Source: Streptomyces sp. NBC_00286 (lineage in GTDB: Bacteria; Actinomycetota; Actinomycetes; Streptomycetales; Streptomycetaceae). Taken from it: DNA of 64,000 bases. The notes under the pieces were generated by a model. It made no database searches and was not told the origin of the DNA. It was given only the letters and a program-made list of their open reading frames with translations. The position numbers and the translations under genes are program-made. The stretch lies in contig NZ_CP108054.1 of assembly GCF_036173125.1 (NCBI RefSeq), positions 6,663,001-6,727,000 of the forward strand, read 5' to 3'. Shown piece after piece: positions 12,501-25,600 of this stretch (position 1 is the stretch's first letter; each line of letters begins with the position of its first letter).

Positions 12501-15500
12501 GCTCGACGACAGCGGCAAGCCTCTGCAGCTCGTGCATACCGGGATCGAGCTCCCGTACGAGCTGATCGATCTTCCCGGCGGAGAGGCCCAGGTCGAAGCA
12601 CTCGTGGCCGCGGACCGCCGACAGGGGTTCGACTTCGCCGACGCGCCGCTGCTGCGGGTCCGGCTGATCCGCGTCGCCGACACGGTGCACCACCTGGTGT
12701 GGAGTTTCCATCACGTCCTGCTGGACGGGTGGAGTGCGACCGCGCTGCTGGGTGAGGTGTTCGCGGAGTACGAGTCCGGTGCGGTGCCCGGACCGGTGCG
12801 TCCGTACCGGGAGTTCATCGGCTGGCTCGGTGAACAGGACCTGGGTGCCGCGCAGGCGTACTGGAGGGAGGCCCTGTCCGGCTTCGAGACACCGACGGAG
12901 CTTCCGGAGGACCGTCCGGCGAACCTGCCGGAGCCCGACGCAGAACCCGGGCGGGTGGGCACGGTGCTGTCCGCCGAGGCCGCTGCCGGTCTCGGAGCGG
13001 TGGCGCGGGCGGCGCGCGTGACGGTGGCCTCGGTGGCGCAGGCCGCATGGGGCCTGGTCCTGGCGCGGTTCGGTGGCGGTTCGGATGTGGTGTTCGGCAC
13101 GACCGTGTCGGGTCGTCCGGCGGGCCTCGACGGCGTCGAAGGCATGGTCGGTCTGTTCATCAACACGCTGCCCGTACGGGTCCGGGTGGACGAGGACGCC
13201 CGCCTCGCGGACCTGCTCCAGGGCATCCAGGACGACCACGCCGCGTTGCGTGAGTTCGAGTTCACCCCGCTGGCCGACGTGCAGCGGTGGAGCGAGATCC
13301 CGGCCGGCGGGTCGTTGTTCGACTCCCTGTTCGTCTTCGAGAACTACCCGCTCGGTCAAGGCGGCGCCGAACCCCTCGGCGACGGTGTGGCCGTGACCTC
13401 ACTCGGACTGCGCGAACACACCAACTATCCCCTCACCGTCGTGGTCATGCCGGGAGACGGCCTGGGCGTGGAGGTGTTCTACGACCGGTCCCGCTTCAGC
13501 GCGGAGCGGGCCGAGCGTCTCACTTCGGCCTTCGTCGGCCTGCTGGAGCAGTTCATCGAGGCTCCGCCGGAAGCCACGGTCACGAGCCTGTCGGTGCTGG
13601 CCGAGGGTGAGCGGGAGCGGCTCCTTACGCAGTGGAATGCGACCGCCGTCGACCTGCCGGGCCGGCCCGTGCATGAGCTGGTGTCCGAACAGGCGCATCT
13701 GCGTCCGGACGCCGTGGCGGTGGAGTTCGGCGAGACGTCCGTCTCCTACGCGGACCTGGACGCCCGTGCGAATCAGGTGGCGCATGCGCTGATCGCGGCG
13801 GGTGTGGAGCCGGGTTCGCTGGTCGGGGTCTGCCTGGACCGCAGTGCCGAAGTACCCGCGGTCCTGCTCGGCGTGTGGAAGGTCGGGGCCGGCTATGTGC
13901 CGCTCGACCCCGGCTACCCGGCGGACCGTGTCGAGTTCATGCTGGCCGACGCCGATGTGCGGCTGGTGGTCACGCAGGCGGCGTACCGGGACCGGTTCAC
14001 CGAGGTGGTGCTGCTGGACGACATCTCCGGCTCCACTGCCGATCCGGCGGTCGCGGTGGCCCCGGACGACATCGCGTATGTGATGTTCACGTCGGGTTCG
14101 ACGGGCAGGCCGAAGGGTGTGGTGGTCGAGCACCGGTCGGTGGTGCGGCTGGTGTGGGGTCAGACCTACGCCGGGTTCGGTCCGGACAGTACGCAAATGC
14201 TGCTGGCGCCCTTGGCGTTCGACGCCTCGACGTTCGAACTGTGGGGTGCGCTGATCAATGGCGGCCGGTTGGTTGTCGCTCCGCCCGGTGTCGTGGGCGT
14301 GTCCGAACTCGCGGGCCTGATCTCCGGCCACGGGGTGCGGAACCTGTGGCTGACTGCCTCCCTGTTCAACGCCGTGGTGGACGAGGATCCCTCGGTGCTG
14401 ACCGGCCTCGATCGGATTCTGGTCGGTGGTGAGGCCCTGTCCGTCCGCCACGTGCGGGCGGCACAGCAGGCGGTACCCGGCCTGCAGGTGGTCAACGGCT
14501 ACGGCCCGACCGAGACGACCACCTTCGCCTGCACCTACGCCGTCCCCGAACTGGAGCAAGGAGCGCAGGGCGTGCCGATCGGCGGGCCCCTCGGCAACAC
14601 CACGGCGTACGTGCTGGACGAGCGCATGGAACCCGTCCCGACAGGTGTCTCCGGCGAACTGTTCATCGGCGGCGCCGGCGTGGCCCGAGGCTATCTGCAC
14701 CGCCCGGGCCAGACCGCCCAGCGGTTCATCGCGGACCCGTTCGGTAGCGGGCCGGGTGACCGGTTGTACCGCACCGGTGATGTGGTGCGGTGGACCGCCG
14801 AGGGTGTGCTCGAATTCGTCGGCCGCGCGGACGACCAGGTGAAACTGCGTGGCTTCCGGATCGAGCTGGGCGAGGTCGAGGCGGCCGTGGCCGGACACCC
14901 CGCGGTGCAGGACGTGGTGGTGCTGGTCCACGACCAGCGACTCGTCGCCTACGTCACCCCGGCCGGCGAGGATCTCGTCGAGCAGGAGGAGTTGCGGGAG
15001 TTCGTGGCCCGCTCCCTGCCGGAGTACATGGTCCCGGCCGTCGTCATGGTGCTGGAGAAGCTGCCGCTCACTCCGAGCGGCAAGCTGGACCGGCGCGCCC
15101 TGCCCGCCCCGGAGGCCGTGCACGCCGAGTACGTGGCTCCCCGGGACCGTACCGAGCTGGTGCTGGCCGAGGTGTGGGCCGAGGTGCTGGGTGTCGACCG
15201 GGTCGGCGTCCACGACAACTTCTTCGAACTGGGCGGCGACTCCATCCTGTCGATCCAGGTCGTGGCGCGTGCCCGTGCGAGGGGGGTCGGAATCACGCCG
15301 AAGCTGGTGTTCGACCACCTCACGATCGCCGACCTTGCCCTGGTCGCCGGGGTGGAGTCCGTCCAGGCCGAGCAGGGCGTCGTGACGGGCGAAGCACCGC
15401 TGATCCCGATCCAGAACTGGTTCTTCGGTCAGGAGCTGCCCGAGCAGGACCACTTCAACCAGTCGGTGCTGCTGAACGTCGCAGGCGCCGACCGGGAGGC

Positions 15501-16668
15501 CCTGGCCGCAGCCGTGGAGACGCTCCTCACCCACCATGACGCATTGCGTCTGCGGTCGGACGGCTCGCGCATGTGGTTCGCCGAGCCCGACGGCCAAGGC
15601 CTGGAGGACGCGGACGGCCGCACCGCGGACGACGTTCAGGCGAGCCTGGACCTGGTGAACGGCCCGGTCGCCCGGTTCGTGCTCCTGCCCGGAAACCGGC
15701 TGCTGATCGTCGTCCACCACATGGCCGTCGACGGAGTCTCCTGGCGCATCCTGCTCGAAGACCTCGCCGCCGCCTACCAGGGTGCGCCGCTCGCGGCGAA
15801 GACCACCTCGTTCAAGGAGTGGGCGAAGCGTCTCCGGCAGGCGGCCGACCCGGCGGAGGACGCGTACTGGGACACCGTCCCGGCCACCGCCCTGCCCGTT
15901 GACCACCCCGGCGGCGAGAACACGCTGGCCTCGGCAGAGTCGCTCGCGGTCGAGCTGGACGAGGCGGAGACGCAGGCGCTGCTGACCGAGGTGCCGGCGG
16001 CCTACCGGACGCAGATCAACGACGTCCTGCTGACCGCCCTCTCCCAGACCCTGGCCGCCTGGACCGGCCAGGACACCGTGACCGTCGCCCTGGAGGGCCA
16101 CGGCCGCGAGGAGTTGTTCGACGACGTCGACGTCTCCCGCACGGTCGGCTGGTTCACCTCCCTGTTCCCCGTCGCCCTGGAACCGGGCGGGCAGGAACCC
16201 GGTCCCGCGCTCAAGTCGGTCAAGGAACAACTCCGCGCCGTCCCCCGCCGTGGCGTCGGCTACGGCCTGACCCACGACCTGACCGCGCTGCCCACCGGGC
16301 TGTCCTTCAACTACCTCGGACAGCTCGCCAGTGGCACCGCCACTGGCGACGGACCGTTCACCCCGGTGGACGAACCCGCGGGCCGGCCGGTGTCGCTTCT
16401 CGGCCACCGCGCGCACACCCTCGACGTGAACGCCGCCGTCCGCGACGGCCGGCTCAACGTCGCCTGGACGTACTCGTCGAACCTGCATGACCGCGCCACC
16501 GTCACCGGCCTCGCCGAGGACTTCATCACCCGGATGCGGGTGCTCATCGACCACTGCCTCAGTCCGGAGGCCGGAGGAGTGACCCCCTCCGACTTCCCGC
16601 TGGCAGGCCTGGAGGCAGGCGAGCTCGATTCGCTGCTCGACGCCCTCGACGACTTGGACAAGGAGTAA
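1..16668 (+). CDS. Nonribosomal peptide synthetase, four epimerizing modules (5' partial)
   Basis: This is a multimodular NRPS subunit that activates and links amino acids as carrier-bound thioesters in the cytoplasm. The frame is open from base 1 and starts in the last third of a condensation (C) domain, so the real start lies left of the window. Domain order is (C)-A-T-E, C-A-T-E, C-A-T-E, C-A-T-E. Each A domain has the [10 protein letters not shown] core, each carrier an LGGDS phosphopantetheine site (Ser706, 2162, 3635, 5081 in window numbering), each complete C domain HHxLLDGW, and each E domain [16 protein letters not shown] and RTVGWFT. The protein ends right after the fourth E domain, so the chain passes in trans to the next gene, whose AAGGAG site overlaps this stop region. 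All four residues are predicted to become D. Modules 1 and 2 share near-identical DNA. The product is unknown. Confidence 0.97.
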   Translation: MSGRPADLAGVEGMVGLFINTLPVRVQTGDGSVLDLVERVHRDQAELRRFDYAPLADVQRWSDVAAGEPLFESLFVFENYPLGQSGTGSSDGVRVVPAGVREHTNYPLTAVVMPGERMALQLLFDPRRFDAGAVEWLAGAYERLLEQLVAAPDVPVDELSVLSDDERARLVVGWNDTAVEVRPGLVHEWVSAQPGDGVAVRFGDVTLSYGELVARADRLAWVLRSRGVGAGSLVGVCLRRSVDVPVVWLAVLKAGAAFVPLDPEYPAGRLRFMLTDSGAQLLVTHGELVERLPEHDADVLLVDGADLDLSAPAGPVAAVEVGSSDVAYVIYTSGSTGRPKGVLVEHGGLANLIGAAGADFNLGPDARVLQFSSPSFDGAVWETFMALAWGGALCLSRRGHGFAADELVGQVVAEGISHVMLPPSVLSVVDELPGVRVVIAGGEKCSPQLAAKFPQARFVNAYGPTEGTVCVSVMPVDGPVTAVSVPIGRPLPNTRLYVLDGRMEPVPVGVAGELFVGGHGVTRGYLGRPGLTAQRFVADPFGGVPGGRLYRTGDLVRRLADGTLEYIDRADDQVKLRGFRVELGEIEAALTRHPGIRDAAVTVRDGRLVAYLIESAGVADEELRAGLQRTLPEHMVPAIYMRLEAFPRTPGGKLDRRALPAPAAPHATYVAARTETEAVLAEVWAEVLGVDRVGVHDNFFELGGDSILSIQVVARARARGVGITPKLVFDHPNVADLALVAGVEAVQAEQGVVTGEAPLTPIQSWFYGLDLPERNHFNQSVLLDVTGVDRQALDTAVQTLLAHHDALRLRSDGTRQWFAEPDGQGLEDADGRTADDVQASLDLVTGPVARFVLLSGDRLLIAVHHMAVDGVSWRILLEDLAAACEGAPLPAKTTSFKEWATRLQTVGDPAEDTYWNTIPAAPLPVDHPGGENTVASAESVAVELDEAETQALLTEVPAAYRTQINDVLLTALAQTLAGWTGQETVTVALEGHGREELFDDVDVSRTVGWFTSLFPVPLTPAADGPGAALKAVKEQLRAVPRRGVGYGLTHDLTALPGGLSFNYLGQFDAVTSDGPLGVVAEPAGAMTAESGVRAHLVEVNGAVSGGRLSVGWTYSSNLHDRATVAGLAEEFMTRLRALIEHCLAGNAGGLTPSDVPLAGLDQGALDVLADRQVEDVYPLSPLQQGMLFHALAEPDSGLYVEQIHWRVHGELDADRLRHAWQATVDAHPILRSSFAWEQAERPLQVVRADVRIPFEMLDLRGAENPEAEVDRLNEADRRRGFELATAPLVRVRVMRTEDSGHHVLCTFHHILLDGWSLSSVLGEVFTRYGSGSVGDAAVRPYRDYIAWLQDQDLHAAETYWREKFAGFSSVTQLGIERSAASEGGHTGPGIFGTTLPTRTTAALADLARARGLTLNTLTQGVWALLLSRYSRSQDVVFGATVSGRPPALAGVESMVGLFINTLPVRVRVDSGTSVGEWLEHLQREQLELRQYEYSPLADVQRWSEIPAGEPLFESLFVFENYPLGSVEGDPADNGLDITPLPMTEQTNYPLTAIVMPGDALSVQMFYDQDRFHGDDIDRLGAAYVELLEQIAAASLEAPIAGLSLLGEDERRRVLWEWNDTAVDYPGDLLLHEVIAERARLAADATAVEFAGARMSYAELDARANSVAHALVDAGVGAGSLVGVCLERGLDVVSVLLGVWKAGAGYVPLDPDYPADRLEFIVTDAGVDVLVTACSLVDRMPAFDGVVLPVEEIDGPASAPDVTVAPDDVAYVIYTSGSTGRPKGVAVEHGGLVRRVLSLQDRYPLSDEDRVMQKTPLTFDVSVLDLFWPLAAGSVVVMARPGGHADAGYLAQAVADERITVLHFVPSMLEALLDYGFTPPTRLRLVFCMGEALTTRLVDRFGAVSGAELHDGYGPTEATIAMIFSACEPGTPGVLVPIGRPIANTDIYILDDAMEPVPPGVPGELFIGGVGIARGYVGRPGLTAERFVADPFGGVAGARLYRTGDLARYRPDGVIEFLGRLDDQVKVRGFRVEPGEIEAFLASHPAVRDAVVVVRRQQLVAYLTPAGDTLPGVAELREYAGQSLPEYMVPAVFVVLEALPLTPSGKLDRRALPDPDTGRLGLETGFVAARTETEAVLAEVWAEVLGVERVGVHDNFFELGGDSILSIQVVARARARGVGITPKLVFDHPTVADLALVAGVEAVQAEQGVVTGEAPLTPIQSWFYGLDLPERNHFNQSVLLDVTGVDRQALDTAVRTLFTHHDALRLRSDGTRQWFAEPDGQGLEDADGRTADDVQASLDLVTGPVARFVLLSGDRLLIAVHHMAVDGVSWRILLEDLAAACEGAPLPAKTTSFKEWATRLQTVGDPAEDTYWNTIPAAPLPVDHPGGENTVASAESVAVELDEAETQALLTEVPAAYRTQINDVLLTALAQTLAGWTGQETVTVALEGHGREELFDDVDVSRTVGWFTSLFPVALTPGADGPGASLKAVKEQLRAVPRRGVGYGLTHDLTALPAGLSFNYLGQFDAVTSDGPLGVVAEPAGAMTAESGVRAHLVEVNGAVSGGRLSVGWTYSSNLHDRATVAGLAEEFMTRLRALIEHCLAGNAGGLTPSDVPLAGLDQGALDVLADRQVEDVYPLSPLQQGMLFHALAEPDSGLYVEQIHWRVHGELDGDRLRHAWQAVMERHPVLRTTIGTDTGAPLQFVHRRFEVPFDLIDWSGLGEDERDSRIAELVTADRLRGFAFDTGPLFRIRLVRLDASTYHLVWSFHHILLDGWSLSTVLRDVFAWYERPSAGGDEHVRPFRDYLGWLGEQDLDAAEEFWRRRLAGFEEVTPFDPGTAPWPDDGPGKGRVGMGEVRLPAETLNGLARLARSQRLTLSTLAQGAWGLLLSRYSGRRDVVFGTTVSGRPAGLDGVESMVGLFINTLPVRVQVDDREPVEDWLQRLQAEQAELRQYEYSPLADVQRWSDVPAGDPLFETLFVYENFPLSAAPDAVQRQTLTFEVVESRGHTNYPLTVVAVPGDGITVHAFYDERRFDAAAIERVLNSYFRLLTELASADVSRMPVDELSVLAPQDRLQLLTSWNDAAVEVRPGLVHELVAERARLAPDAAAVSFEGRVLSYGELDAWANRLARVLRSRGVGAGSLVGVCVGRSERLPVVLLAVLKAGAGYVPLDPEYPADRLAFMLADSGAELLLVEDEFVERLPELAGFGGEVFVVDGDAGVGAESGAPLGVEVAPGDVAYVIYTSGSTGRPKGVLVEHRNVVNLLAGTRERFGFGSDDVWSLFHSYAFDFSVWELWGALVSGGRVVVVPRALTRSPDSLWGLLVGEGVTVLNQTPSMFAQVARAAVHSGRMASSDLRWIVFGGEALELGHVREWFAEAGPDGPGLVNMFGITETTVHVTWADVPDGESRPLVGRGIPNVRVYVLDDRLEPVPVGVAGEICVGGLGVARGYLGRPGLTAERFVADPFGAGAGERLYRSGDLGRWHADGTLEYLGRADHQVKVRGFRIEPGEIEAALAAHPAIRDAVVVVRDDRLVAYLTPAAHNPVPGVAELREFLVRSLPEYMVPAVFVVLEALPLTPSGKLDRRALPDPDTGRLGLETGFVAARTETEAVLAEVWAEVLGVDRVGVHDNFFELGGDSILSIQVVARARAKGVGITPKLVFDHPTVADLASVAGVESVQAEQGLVTGEAPLTPIQSWFYGLDLPERNHFNQSVLLDVTGVDRETLAAAVDTLLTHHDALRLRSDGTRQWFAEPDGQGLEDADGRTADDVQASLDLVNGPVARFVLLSQDRLLIAVHHMAVDGVSWRILLEDLVAAYEGAPLAPKTTSFKEWAERLRQAAAPAEDAYWDTVPTTALPTDHPGGENTVTSAETLAVELDEDETRALLTEVPAAYRTQINDALLTALSQTLTDWTGQDTVTVALEGHGREELFDDVDVSRTVGWFTSLFPVPLTPGADGPGPALKAVKEQLRAVPRRGVGYSLTHDLTALPAGLSFNYLGRMDSGGTAGGPFGMADEPMGAPAAPTGERAFAIEVNGSVAAGRLTLAWTYSSNLHDRATVEGLAEEFVVRLRALIEHCLTEEAGGLTPSDVPLAGLDQAALDRLVAGDRQVEDVYPLSPLQQGMLFHALAEPDSGMYVEQIHWRLDGPLDADRLRAAWQSAVERHPILRTSVRLDDSGKPLQLVHTGIELPYELIDLPGGEAQVEALVAADRRQGFDFADAPLLRVRLIRVADTVHHLVWSFHHVLLDGWSATALLGEVFAEYESGAVPGPVRPYREFIGWLGEQDLGAAQAYWREALSGFETPTELPEDRPANLPEPDAEPGRVGTVLSAEAAAGLGAVARAARVTVASVAQAAWGLVLARFGGGSDVVFGTTVSGRPAGLDGVEGMVGLFINTLPVRVRVDEDARLADLLQGIQDDHAALREFEFTPLADVQRWSEIPAGGSLFDSLFVFENYPLGQGGAEPLGDGVAVTSLGLREHTNYPLTVVVMPGDGLGVEVFYDRSRFSAERAERLTSAFVGLLEQFIEAPPEATVTSLSVLAEGERERLLTQWNATAVDLPGRPVHELVSEQAHLRPDAVAVEFGETSVSYADLDARANQVAHALIAAGVEPGSLVGVCLDRSAEVPAVLLGVWKVGAGYVPLDPGYPADRVEFMLADADVRLVVTQAAYRDRFTEVVLLDDISGSTADPAVAVAPDDIAYVMFTSGSTGRPKGVVVEHRSVVRLVWGQTYAGFGPDSTQMLLAPLAFDASTFELWGALINGGRLVVAPPGVVGVSELAGLISGHGVRNLWLTASLFNAVVDEDPSVLTGLDRILVGGEALSVRHVRAAQQAVPGLQVVNGYGPTETTTFACTYAVPELEQGAQGVPIGGPLGNTTAYVLDERMEPVPTGVSGELFIGGAGVARGYLHRPGQTAQRFIADPFGSGPGDRLYRTGDVVRWTAEGVLEFVGRADDQVKLRGFRIELGEVEAAVAGHPAVQDVVVLVHDQRLVAYVTPAGEDLVEQEELREFVARSLPEYMVPAVVMVLEKLPLTPSGKLDRRALPAPEAVHAEYVAPRDRTELVLAEVWAEVLGVDRVGVHDNFFELGGDSILSIQVVARARARGVGITPKLVFDHLTIADLALVAGVESVQAEQGVVTGEAPLIPIQNWFFGQELPEQDHFNQSVLLNVAGADREALAAAVETLLTHHDALRLRSDGSRMWFAEPDGQGLEDADGRTADDVQASLDLVNGPVARFVLLPGNRLLIVVHHMAVDGVSWRILLEDLAAAYQGAPLAAKTTSFKEWAKRLRQAADPAEDAYWDTVPATALPVDHPGGENTLASAESLAVELDEAETQALLTEVPAAYRTQINDVLLTALSQTLAAWTGQDTVTVALEGHGREELFDDVDVSRTVGWFTSLFPVALEPGGQEPGPALKSVKEQLRAVPRRGVGYGLTHDLTALPTGLSFNYLGQLASGTATGDGPFTPVDEPAGRPVSLLGHRAHTLDVNAAVRDGRLNVAWTYSSNLHDRATVTGLAEDFITRMRVLIDHCLSPEAGGVTPSDFPLAGLEAGELDSLLDALDDLDKE
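2421..3017 (+). repeat. Near-identical intragenic repeat, copy 1 (E domain of module 1)
   Basis: By eye this stretch is base-for-base identical to 6789-7385, at a constant offset of 4368 bases (exactly one module). It covers most of the E domain. Similarity, with scattered differences, continues on both sides. Synonymous sites are identical too, which points to recent duplication or gene conversion, not selection on the protein. Confidence 0.85.
3511..7880 (+). other. NRPS module 2: C-A-T-E, unusual A-domain code
   Basis: The C domain (about 3515-4800) has the [13 protein letters not shown] start typical of domains that accept a D-configured donor, which fits the E domain before it. The A domain (about 4840-6340) is built like serine-activating EntF-type domains (FDVSV, HFVPSML), but the pocket reads D-V-L-H-F-M-G-I-A-K. 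Four or five positions depart from the serine code, so a non-proteinogenic or modified residue is plausible. The E domain is at about 6628-7800. Confidence 0.8.
6789..7385 (+). repeat. Near-identical intragenic repeat, copy 2 (E domain of module 2)
   Basis: This is the second copy of the block at 2421-3017. The first mismatch at its right end is the third base of the Thr codon in the SRTVGWFT motif. Confidence 0.85.
7881..12310 (+). other. NRPS module 3: C-A-T-E, predicted threonine
   Basis: The A domain (about 9230-10750) gives the pocket code D-F-W-N-V-G-M-V-H-K, the classic threonine code. It follows from [24 protein letters not shown] and [11 protein letters not shown]. With the E domain (about 11050-12230) the incorporated residue should be D-allo-threonine. 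The donor-side C domain (about 7890-9200) is again of the D-accepting sequence type. Confidence 0.88.
12311..16668 (+). other. NRPS module 4: C-A-T-E, predicted valine
   Basis: The A domain (about 13630-15100) gives D-A-F-W-L-G-G-T-F-K, a well-known valine code. It is read from [23 protein letters not shown] and [11 protein letters not shown]. The E domain (about 15385-16560) should give D-valine. The polypeptide stops about 35 residues after the E domain. Confidence 0.88.
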
Positions 16669-16674
16669 CCACCG

Positions 16675-19600
16675 ATGAAACAGAGTCGGGGCAACGTTGA
16701 GGACATCTACCCGATGTCTCCCCTGCAACAGGGAATGCTCTTCCACGGGCTGCTCGAATCAGGGTCGAGCATGTACTTCCAGCGGGCGCAGTGGCTGCTC
16801 GAAGGCGAGCTGGACCCGCGGGCCCTGGAACGGGCCTGGCAGGAGACCGTAGACCGCCACCCCATCCTGCGTACGGCCTTCCTGTGGGAGAAGACCAAGC
16901 AGCCGGTGCAGGTCGTCCGGGCCAAGGTGAAGGTACCGTTCACCCGGCACGATCTGGCGGGACTGTCCGGGGCCGAGCAGGAGCGGAGACTGCGGGAACT
17001 GCTGGACGCGGACCAGGCCGAGGGCTTCGACTTCGCCCGGGCCCCGCTGCTGCGGGTCACCCTCGTCCGGATGGCACCGCGGGTGCACCGGCTGATCTGG
17101 AGCTTCCACCATGTGCTCCTCGACGGCTGGAGCCTGGTCGCCGTACTCAACGAGGTGTTCGGCCGCTACGGGGACCCGGAGTTCGCGGCACGCCCGGTGC
17201 GGCCCTACCGCGAGTACATCGACTGGCTCGGGAAGCAGGACGCGTCCGCCGCCGAGCGCTTCTGGCGGACCGCTCTGGACGGATTCGAGTCGCCGACGCC
17301 GCTGACGTTCGCCCGGCCCGCAGGCCGGGCGGACAGCGACGGCGACTCCGAACCGGGAACCCACCGGGTCGCGATCGGCCGGGACGTCTCCGACGCCCTC
17401 ACCGCCCTCGCACGCTCGCGCCACCTCACCGTGAACACCATCGCCCAGGCGGCCTGGGGGCTGCTGCTCGCCCGGCACGGCGGCACCCGGGACGTCGTAT
17501 TCGGCACCACCGTGTCCGGCCGGCCGGCCGACCTGTCCGGTGTCGAGGAGATGATCGGTCTCTTCATCAACACGCTGCCCGTGCGCGTGCGGATCGGTGA
17601 CGCGGAACGTGTCGGCGCATGGCTCGACAGGCTCCAGAAGGAGCAGACGGAGCTGCGGCAGTACGAGTACAGCCAGCTCGCACAGATTCAGTCCTGGAGC
17701 GACGTCGATGCGGGAGCGCCGCTGTTCGAGACGCTCTTCGTCTTCGAGAACTACCCCGTCAGCGCCACCGCCGCCGGACCGTCGGACGGCTCCGAGGACG
17801 ACGCCCGGACCCTGCGGATGTCGGGCATCGACAACCGGGAACACACCAACTACCCGCTCTCCGTCGCGGTCGTCGTGGGCGACGGCCTCGCCCTGGACCT
17901 GTCGTACGACCGCCGGCGCATCGACGACGCGACCGTCGAACGGCTGGTCGCGCAGTACCTCCGGCTGCTGGAGCAGATACCCGGGCGGCTCGACGACCTG
18001 GTCGCCGAGCTCTCGCCCCTCACCGAGGACGAGCGGGCCGTCCTGCTGACCGGCGGGAACGAAGACGTCCTGACCGTCCCCGAGCAGATGGTGCCGGAGC
18101 AGTTCGCCCGCACGGCCCGGCGGACGCCCGACGCGGTGGCGGTCGTCGACGGCGCCCGCGAGATCTCCTACGGCGAACTGCATGCCACCACCGAGCGTCT
18201 GGCGCGTCACCTGCGCGCTCTCGGCGCCGGGCCGGGAACGCTCGTCGCGGTCGGTGCCGAGCGCTCCCTCGAGATGGTCGTCGGCCTCCTGGGGACGCTG
18301 GCGGCCGGCGCCGCGTACGTCCCGCTGGATCTGGCGTATCCCGCCGAACGCACCGAGCTGATCCTCGCCGAGACGGGCGCGCAGATCGTCCTGGCCCGGC
18401 GCGACACGTCCGGCGGCCTGCCCGCGGGGGACGCGCGCGTCGTCCTGCTCGACGCACCGGACACCTGGAGCCACGACGAGCACGCACCAGACCCGTCGGA
18501 CCTCTCGGCCGACGACCTCGCCTATGTGATCTACACGTCCGGATCGACCGGGCGGCCCAAGGGCACCCTGATCGAGCACGGCGCCCTCGCGGCCTACGTC
18601 GCCGCCGCACAGCGGCTGTACTCCATCGGCGCGGGCGACCGGGTCGTGCAGTTCTCCTCGCCCGCGTTCGACGCGAGCATTGACGAGCTCATGCCCTGTC
18701 TGACCGGAGGCGCCACCCTGGTGTTCGCGGGTGCCGCGACGCCCACCCCGCCCGACCTGCTGAAGGCCTGCGAGAACCTTTCCGCGAACGTCCTGATGCT
18801 CCCCACGGCCTACTGGCATGAGCTGGTCGCCACGGTCGAGACCGTTCCGGACGCGCTCCGCCTGATGGTCATCGGCGGCGAGCAGGCACAACCGGGCGCG
18901 GTCCGGCGCTGGTTCGAGCTGACCGAAGGCTCCGGCTGCCGGCTGCTCAATGCGTACGGCCCGACGGAGGTCACGGTCGGCTGCACGCTCGCCGAGCTGA
19001 CCGCCGCCGGGACCGCGCTGTCGCCGCACCGCGTCCCGGTCGGCCGCGCGCTGCCCAACAGCCGTGTCCACGTCCTGGACGACCGGCTGCAGCCGGTGCC
19101 GACCGGCGCACCCGGAGAGATCTGCGTGACGGGCCCCTCCCTGGCCCGCGGCTATCTGCGGCAGGCCGGACAGACGGCGAGCCGCTTCGTGGCCGACCCG
19201 TTCGCCGAGGAGCCCGGCGCCCGCCTTTACCGGACCGGAGACCTGGGACGGTATCTGCCGGACGGCACCCTCGAGGTGATCGGCCGCGTCGACAAGCAGG
19301 TCAAGCTCCGCGGCTTCCGCGTCGAGCCCGGCGAGACCGAGGCGGCCCTGGCGGCCCACCCCGAGGTGCGCGACGCGGTCGTCGACGTGATCGGAAGCGG
19401 CACGGACAAGCGGCTCGTGGGCTATGTCGTACCGCGCGGGACACCGCCCGGCCCGAGCGAGCTGAGGGCGTTCCTCCAGCGCTCGCTCCCCGACTTCATG
19501 GTGCCCTCGGCGTTCGTGGTCCTGGACGTCCTGCCGCTCACGCCGAGCGGCAAGGTCGACAGGCGCGCGCTGCCCGCGCCCGAGGGCGCACGGCCCGCCC

Positions 19601-22600
19601 TGGCCACCGCGTTCGTCGCCCCGCGCGGCCCCGTCGAGACCGCCGTCGCCGAGGTGTGGGCCGAGGTGCTGGGCCTGGACCGGGTCGGCGCGCACGACAA
19701 CTTCTTCGAGCTGGGCGGGGACTCCATCCTGTCCATCCAGGTCGTCGCCCGGCTGCGGCGGCGGGGCCTGGGGCTGTCTCCCAAGCAGCTGTTCGACCAC
19801 CCGACGATCGCCGAACTGGCCGAGGCCACCGATGCCACCGGCCTCGGGACCGTTCACGCCGAGCAGGGCACCGTGACCGGCGAGGCGCCGCTCACCCCGA
19901 TCCAGCGCTGGTTCCACGCGCAGGAACTGCCGGACCGGAACCACTACAACCAGTCGGCGCTGCTGGACGTCGAAGGCCTGGACAGGGGTGCCCTCGCCGC
20001 AGCGGTCGGGGCCTTGTTTGCCCACCACGACGCGCTGCGCCTGCGCTCCGACGGGAACCGGCAGTGGTTCGCCGAGCCGGACACGCAGGGACTGGAGGAC
20101 GCCGAGGGCCGCGACGCCGACGACGTCCAGGCGAGCCTGGACCTGGTGAACGGCCCGGTCGCCCGGTTCGTCCTGCTGTCGCCCGGCCGGCTGCTGATCG
20201 CGGTCCACCACATGGCCGTCGACGCGGTCTCCTGGCGCATCCTCCTCGAGGACCTCGGCACCGGCTACGACCAGGCCCTGGCCGGGCGCGACGTCCACCT
20301 CGGCGCGAAGACCACCTCGTTCAGGCAGTGGGCGCACCGGCTGGCGGAGCTGGCCGGAAGCGGCGAGCTGGACGACGAGGGCGCGTACTGGGAGAGCGTG
20401 CCCGTCACCGACGTACCACTGGACTTCCTGGACGGGGAGAACACGATCGACTCCGGCGGCCAGCAGACGGTCCAGCTGGACGCCGAGGAGACCCGGGCCC
20501 TGCTGACCGAGGTCCCGGCGGCCTACCGGACGCAGATCAACGACGTGCTGCTCACCGCGCTGGCGCAGACGCTGTCGAGGTGGACGGGCCAGGAGTCGCT
20601 CTCCGTCGCGCTGGAGGGCCACGGCCGCGAGGACCTCTTCGACGACGTGGACCTCTCGCGCACGGTGGGCTGGTTCACCTCGCTGTTCCCGGTCGCGCTC
20701 ACCCCGGGCGGGGACGAGCCGGGAGCCGCCCTGAAGGCCGTCAAGGAGCAGCTGCGCGCGGTGCCGCGGCGCGGCATCGGCCACGGGCTGAAGCACGCGC
20801 CCGGCGGGGTGCCCAGCGCCGTCAATTTCAACTACCTCGGGCGTATCGACACCTCGGGGACGGGCGAGGCCGCCGGCGCGCGGGGCACCGCCTTCGCCCC
20901 TCTGCCGGAGCCGGCCGGATCCAACACGGCCGCCTCCGGCCGCCGCGCCTGCGCCGTCGAGATCGACGCGGTCGTCAGCGAGGACCGGCTGAGCCTGCTG
21001 TGGACGTACTCGCGGAACCTGCACCGCCCCGAGACGATCGCCGCCGTCGCCGACGAGTTCCTCACCCGGCTGCGGGCTCTGATCCGGCACTGCACCGAGC
21101 CCGGATCGGGCGGACTGACCCCGGCCGACGTTCCACTGGCGGGCCTCGGCCAGGAGGCGCTCGACCGGCTCGTCCTCGGCGACCGCTCGATCGAGGACAT
21201 CTACCCGCTGTCCCCGCTCCAGCAGGGCATGCTCTTCCACAGCCTGGCCGACCCCACTTCGGGCGTCTACGTCGAGCAGACCCACTGGAAGCTGGACGGG
21301 CTCCTGGACCCCGGCCGCCTGCGCGCCGCGTGGCAGGCCACCCTGGACCGCCATCCGGCGCTGCGCACCTCGATCCTCTGGGAGGGAGTGGACCGCCCCC
21401 TTCAGCTCGTGCGCAGGGGAGTGCCGGTTCCGTTCTTCGAGGAGGACCTGCGGGAAGCCACCGCGATCGAGCAGGACGCCCGCGTCCAGGCCGTCAGGGA
21501 GGACGACCGCGTCCAGGGAGGGAACCTCGCCGCCCCGCCGCTGATGCGGATCCGGTTGCTGCGGACGGGCGAGACGACCCACCACCTGCTGTGGACCTTC
21601 CACCACGTCCACCTGGACGGCTGGAGCGTCAACGCGGTGCTCGGCGAGGTGTTCGGCCGCTACTACGCGCCCGGCCCGTTCCCGGAACGTCCGGTGCGCC
21701 CCTACCGCGACTACATCGCATGGCAGGGCGAACAGGACCACGCCGCGGCGGAGTCGTTCTGGCGCGCCAAGCTCCAAGGGGACGACCCCGCCACCTGGTT
21801 CGGCATCGCCCAGGCCGACGAGGACCCGGACGAGGAAACACCCGCCGCACAGCCCGGCCACTGGCAGACCGCCCTCCCCTCCGAGCTGACGGCCGCGCTG
21901 TCCCGCCTGGCACGGGCACAGCGCCTCACGCCGAGCACCGTGCTCCAAGGCGCCTGGGCCCTGCTCCTGGCGCGGTTCAGCGGCAAGGACGACGTGGCCT
22001 TCGGCACCACGGTCTCGGGCCGCCCCGCGGACCTCGCCGGCGTCGAGGACATGGTCGGCATGTTCATCAACACCCTGCCGGTCCGGGTCCGCATCGACGA
22101 CTCCGAGCCGGTCCGGTCCTGGCTCCGGCGGCTCCAGGGGGAACAGGCCGAACTGCGGCAGTACGAGTACAGCGCGCTGGCCGACCTGCAGCGGTGGAGC
22201 GACGCCCCCGCCGGAGAACCCCTCTTCGAGACGCTCTTCGTGTATGAGAACTTCCCCCTCGGAGCGGCGCCGGAGTCCGACCGGACCCAGGAGCTCGCCG
22301 TCACCTCCATGAAGACCGCGGAGCACACCAACTACCCGCTGTCGATGGTCGTGGTCCCCGGCGACGGCATCGGACTGCACGCCTTCCACGACGTCGGGCG
22401 GATCGACACCGCGACGGTCCAGCGGCTCGCCGAGGCATACCTGCGCCTGCTGGACGGCATCGCTCGTTCCGACGAGTCGACGCTGGTGGCCGATCTCTCC
22501 CCGCTGGACGACGCCGAGCACCGTGCGCTGCTTGCCGGGCGCGGCGGGGCGACTCCCGAGCTGCCGGATGTGCCGGTGCATGCTCTGGTCGCCGAGCAGG

Positions 22601-25600
22601 CGCGGCTGCGGCCGGACGCGGTGGCGGTGGAGTACGACGGCGTCGCGCTCACCTACGGCGAGCTGGACGTGCGCGCCAACCGGCTGGCGGGTGAACTGCG
22701 GGCGCGCGGTGTGGACGTGGGCTCCCCCGTCGTGGTCTGCCTGCGGCGGTCGGTGGAGCTGCCGGTGGCGTTGCTGGCCGTGTGGAAGGCCGGTGCGGCG
22801 TACGTGCCGCTGGACCCGGACTACCCGGCCGACCGGCTGGCGTTCATGCTCGACGACTCGGGTGCGACGGCGGTGGTGACGGAGCGGTCGTGCCTGGAGC
22901 GACTGCCCGCTGTGGCCGCCGAGGTGGCCGTGGTGGTGCTGGACGACGAGGCGGACCGCGCGTCCGTCGAGGCCCGTCCGGTGACGGACCCCGAGTCCGG
23001 CGCGGGGCCCGGCGACTTGGCGTATGTGGTGTACACGTCGGGCTCCACGGGCCGGCCCAAGGGCGTGGGAGTCGAACACGCGTCGATCGTCCGACTGGTG
23101 TGGGACGCCGACTATGTGCAGCTCGGCCCGGACGCGGTGGTCGCCCAGGCCGCGGACACGTCGTTCGACGCGCTGACGTTCGAGCTGTGGGGTCCGCTGG
23201 CCACCGGTGGCCGGGTGGTGGGCCTGTCCCGTGAGGTTCTGCTGTCCCCCGGGGACCTGGTGGCGGAGCTGCGTGCCCGGGGTGTGACGACCCTGTTCGT
23301 GACGACGGCCCTGTTCAACCAGGTCGTGGCCGTCGATCCGTCGGCGTTCGGATCCCTGGACAGTCTTCTGTTCGGCGGTGAGGCGGTGGACGCCGGCCGG
23401 GTGGCCGAGGTGCTGGCGGCCGAGTCCCCTGCGCGGCTGGTTCATGTCTACGGCCCGACGGAGGCGACGACGTTCGCGTCGTGGCACGAGGTGACGGACG
23501 TGGAAGGCCGGACGGTGCCGATCGGCCGCCCGATCGTCCATACGGAGTTGCTGGTCCTCGACGCCCGGCAGCGGCTGGTCCCGGTGGGTGTGACCGGTGA
23601 GTTGTACGTGGGCGGGCCCGGTCTCGCGCGGGGCTATCTGGGACGTGCCGGTCTGACCGCCGAGCGGTTCGTGGCGCATCCGTACGCGACCGAACCGGGG
23701 GCTCGTCTCTACCGGACCGGTGATCTGGTGCGCCAGTTGCCGGACGGGGCGATCCAGTTCGTGGGCCGCAGCGACCACCAGGTGAAGCTGCGCGGCTTCC
23801 GGATCGAGCTGGGTGAGATCGAGGCCGCGTTGAGGGCGCACTCCGCGGTGCGTGACGCGGTCGTGGTCGTGACCGGTGAGGGGCGTGAGCGCCGTCTGGC
23901 GGCCTATGTCACCTTCGCCGGGGGCGAGTCGCCGGAGCACGCCGAACTGCGGGCGGCCCTGATGCGGTCGCTGCCGGAGTACATGGTTCCGGCGGTGTTC
24001 GTGGTGCTGGAGCACCTGCCGCTGACCCCGAGTGGAAAGCTCGACCGCCGTGCGCTTCCTGCCCCCGAAGCCGTACAGGCCGAGTATGCGGCGGCGCGGA
24101 CCGACACCGAGGCGATCCTCGCCGAGGTGTGGGCCGAGGCGCTGGGCGTCGAACGGGTCGGCATCCACGACAACTTCTTCGAGCTGGGCGGCGACTCCAT
24201 CCTGTCCATCCAGGTGGTCGCGCGTGCCCGAGCCAGGGGTGTGGGGATCACGCCGAAGCTGGTGTTCGACCACCCCACGGTCGCGGACCTGGCGTCGGTT
24301 GCGGGGGTGGAGTCCGTCCGGGCCGAACAGGGCGTCATCACCGGCGAGGCACCCCTCACGCCCATCCAGTCGTGGTTCTACGGGCTGGACCTGCCGGAGC
24401 GGAACCACTTCAACCAGTCGGTGCTGCTCGATGTGACCGGCGTGGAGCGTGCCGCCCTCGACGCGGCCGTCCGGACGCTGATCACCCACCACGACGCGTT
24501 GCGCCTGCACTCGGACGGCTCGCGCCAGTGGTTCGCCGAGCCCGACGGCCAGGGGCTGGAGGACGCGGACGGCCGCACGGCCGACGATGTCCAGGCGAGC
24601 CTTGATCTGGTGAACGGCCCGGTGGCACGGTTCGTGCGTCTGTCCGAGGACCGGCTGCTGATCGCCATTCACCACATGGCCGTGGACGGAGTGTCGTGGC
24701 GGATCCTCCTGGAGGACCTTGCCGCCGCCTACGAGGGCGCCCCCCTGGCCCCCAAGACCACCTCCTTCAAGGAGTGGGCCGAGCGCCTCCGACAGGCGGC
24801 CGACCCGGCCGAGGACGCCTACTGGGACACCGTCCCCGCCACTGCCCTGCCCGTTGACCATCCCGGCGGCGAGAACACCGTCGCCTCTGCCGAGTCGGTG
24901 GCCGTCGGGCTGGACGAGGCCGAGACCCGAGCACTGCTGACCGAGGTGCCGGCGGCGTACCGGACGCAGATCAACGACGCTCTGCTGACCGCGCTCTCCC
25001 AGACCCTGACCGGCTGGACCGGGCAGGACACCGTGACCGTCGCCCTGGAGGGCCACGGCCGTGAGGAGTTGTTCGACGACGTCGACGTCTCCCGCACGGT
25101 CGGCTGGTTCACCTCCCTGTTCCCCGTCGCCCTCACCCCGGGTGGCGAAGCTCCGGGTTCGGCGCTGAAGGCGGTCAAGGAACAGCTGCGCGCAGTCCCG
25201 CGCCGCGGTGTCGGCTACGGCCTGACCCACGACCTGACCGCCCTGCCCGCCGGAGTGTCCTTCAACTACCTCGGACAACTGGACTCGCTCTCCTCCAGCG
25301 GCCCGTTCGGCGCGGTCGCCGAGCCCGCCGGGGCCGTGGCCGCCGGGACGGGGCGTCGCGCGCACCTCATCGATGTCAGCGGTGCGGTCGACGACGGCCG
25401 GCTGACCATCGACTGGACCTACTCCGCGAACCTGCACGACCGCGCGACCGTCACCGCACTGGCCGAGGAGTTCGTCTCCCGGCTCCGGGCGCTGGTCGAG
25501 CACTGCCTGACCCCGGACGTCGGCGGACTGACGCCGTCCGACGTGCCGCTGGCCGGCCTCGACCAGCACACCCTGGACGCGCTCGCCGACCGCTCGGTCG

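Noticed and set aside
8203..13359. Open minus-strand frame of over 1700 codons opposite the first NRPS gene
   Set aside because: It mirrors the third-position GC bias of the coding strand. Its translation is low-complexity and has no family motifs, while the + strand has full NRPS domains.
16327..16347. Inverted repeat GCCAGTGGC-ACC-GCCACTGGC
   Set aside because: It lies inside the E domain coding sequence (ASGTATG) and is explained by codon choice; no regulatory role is suggested there.
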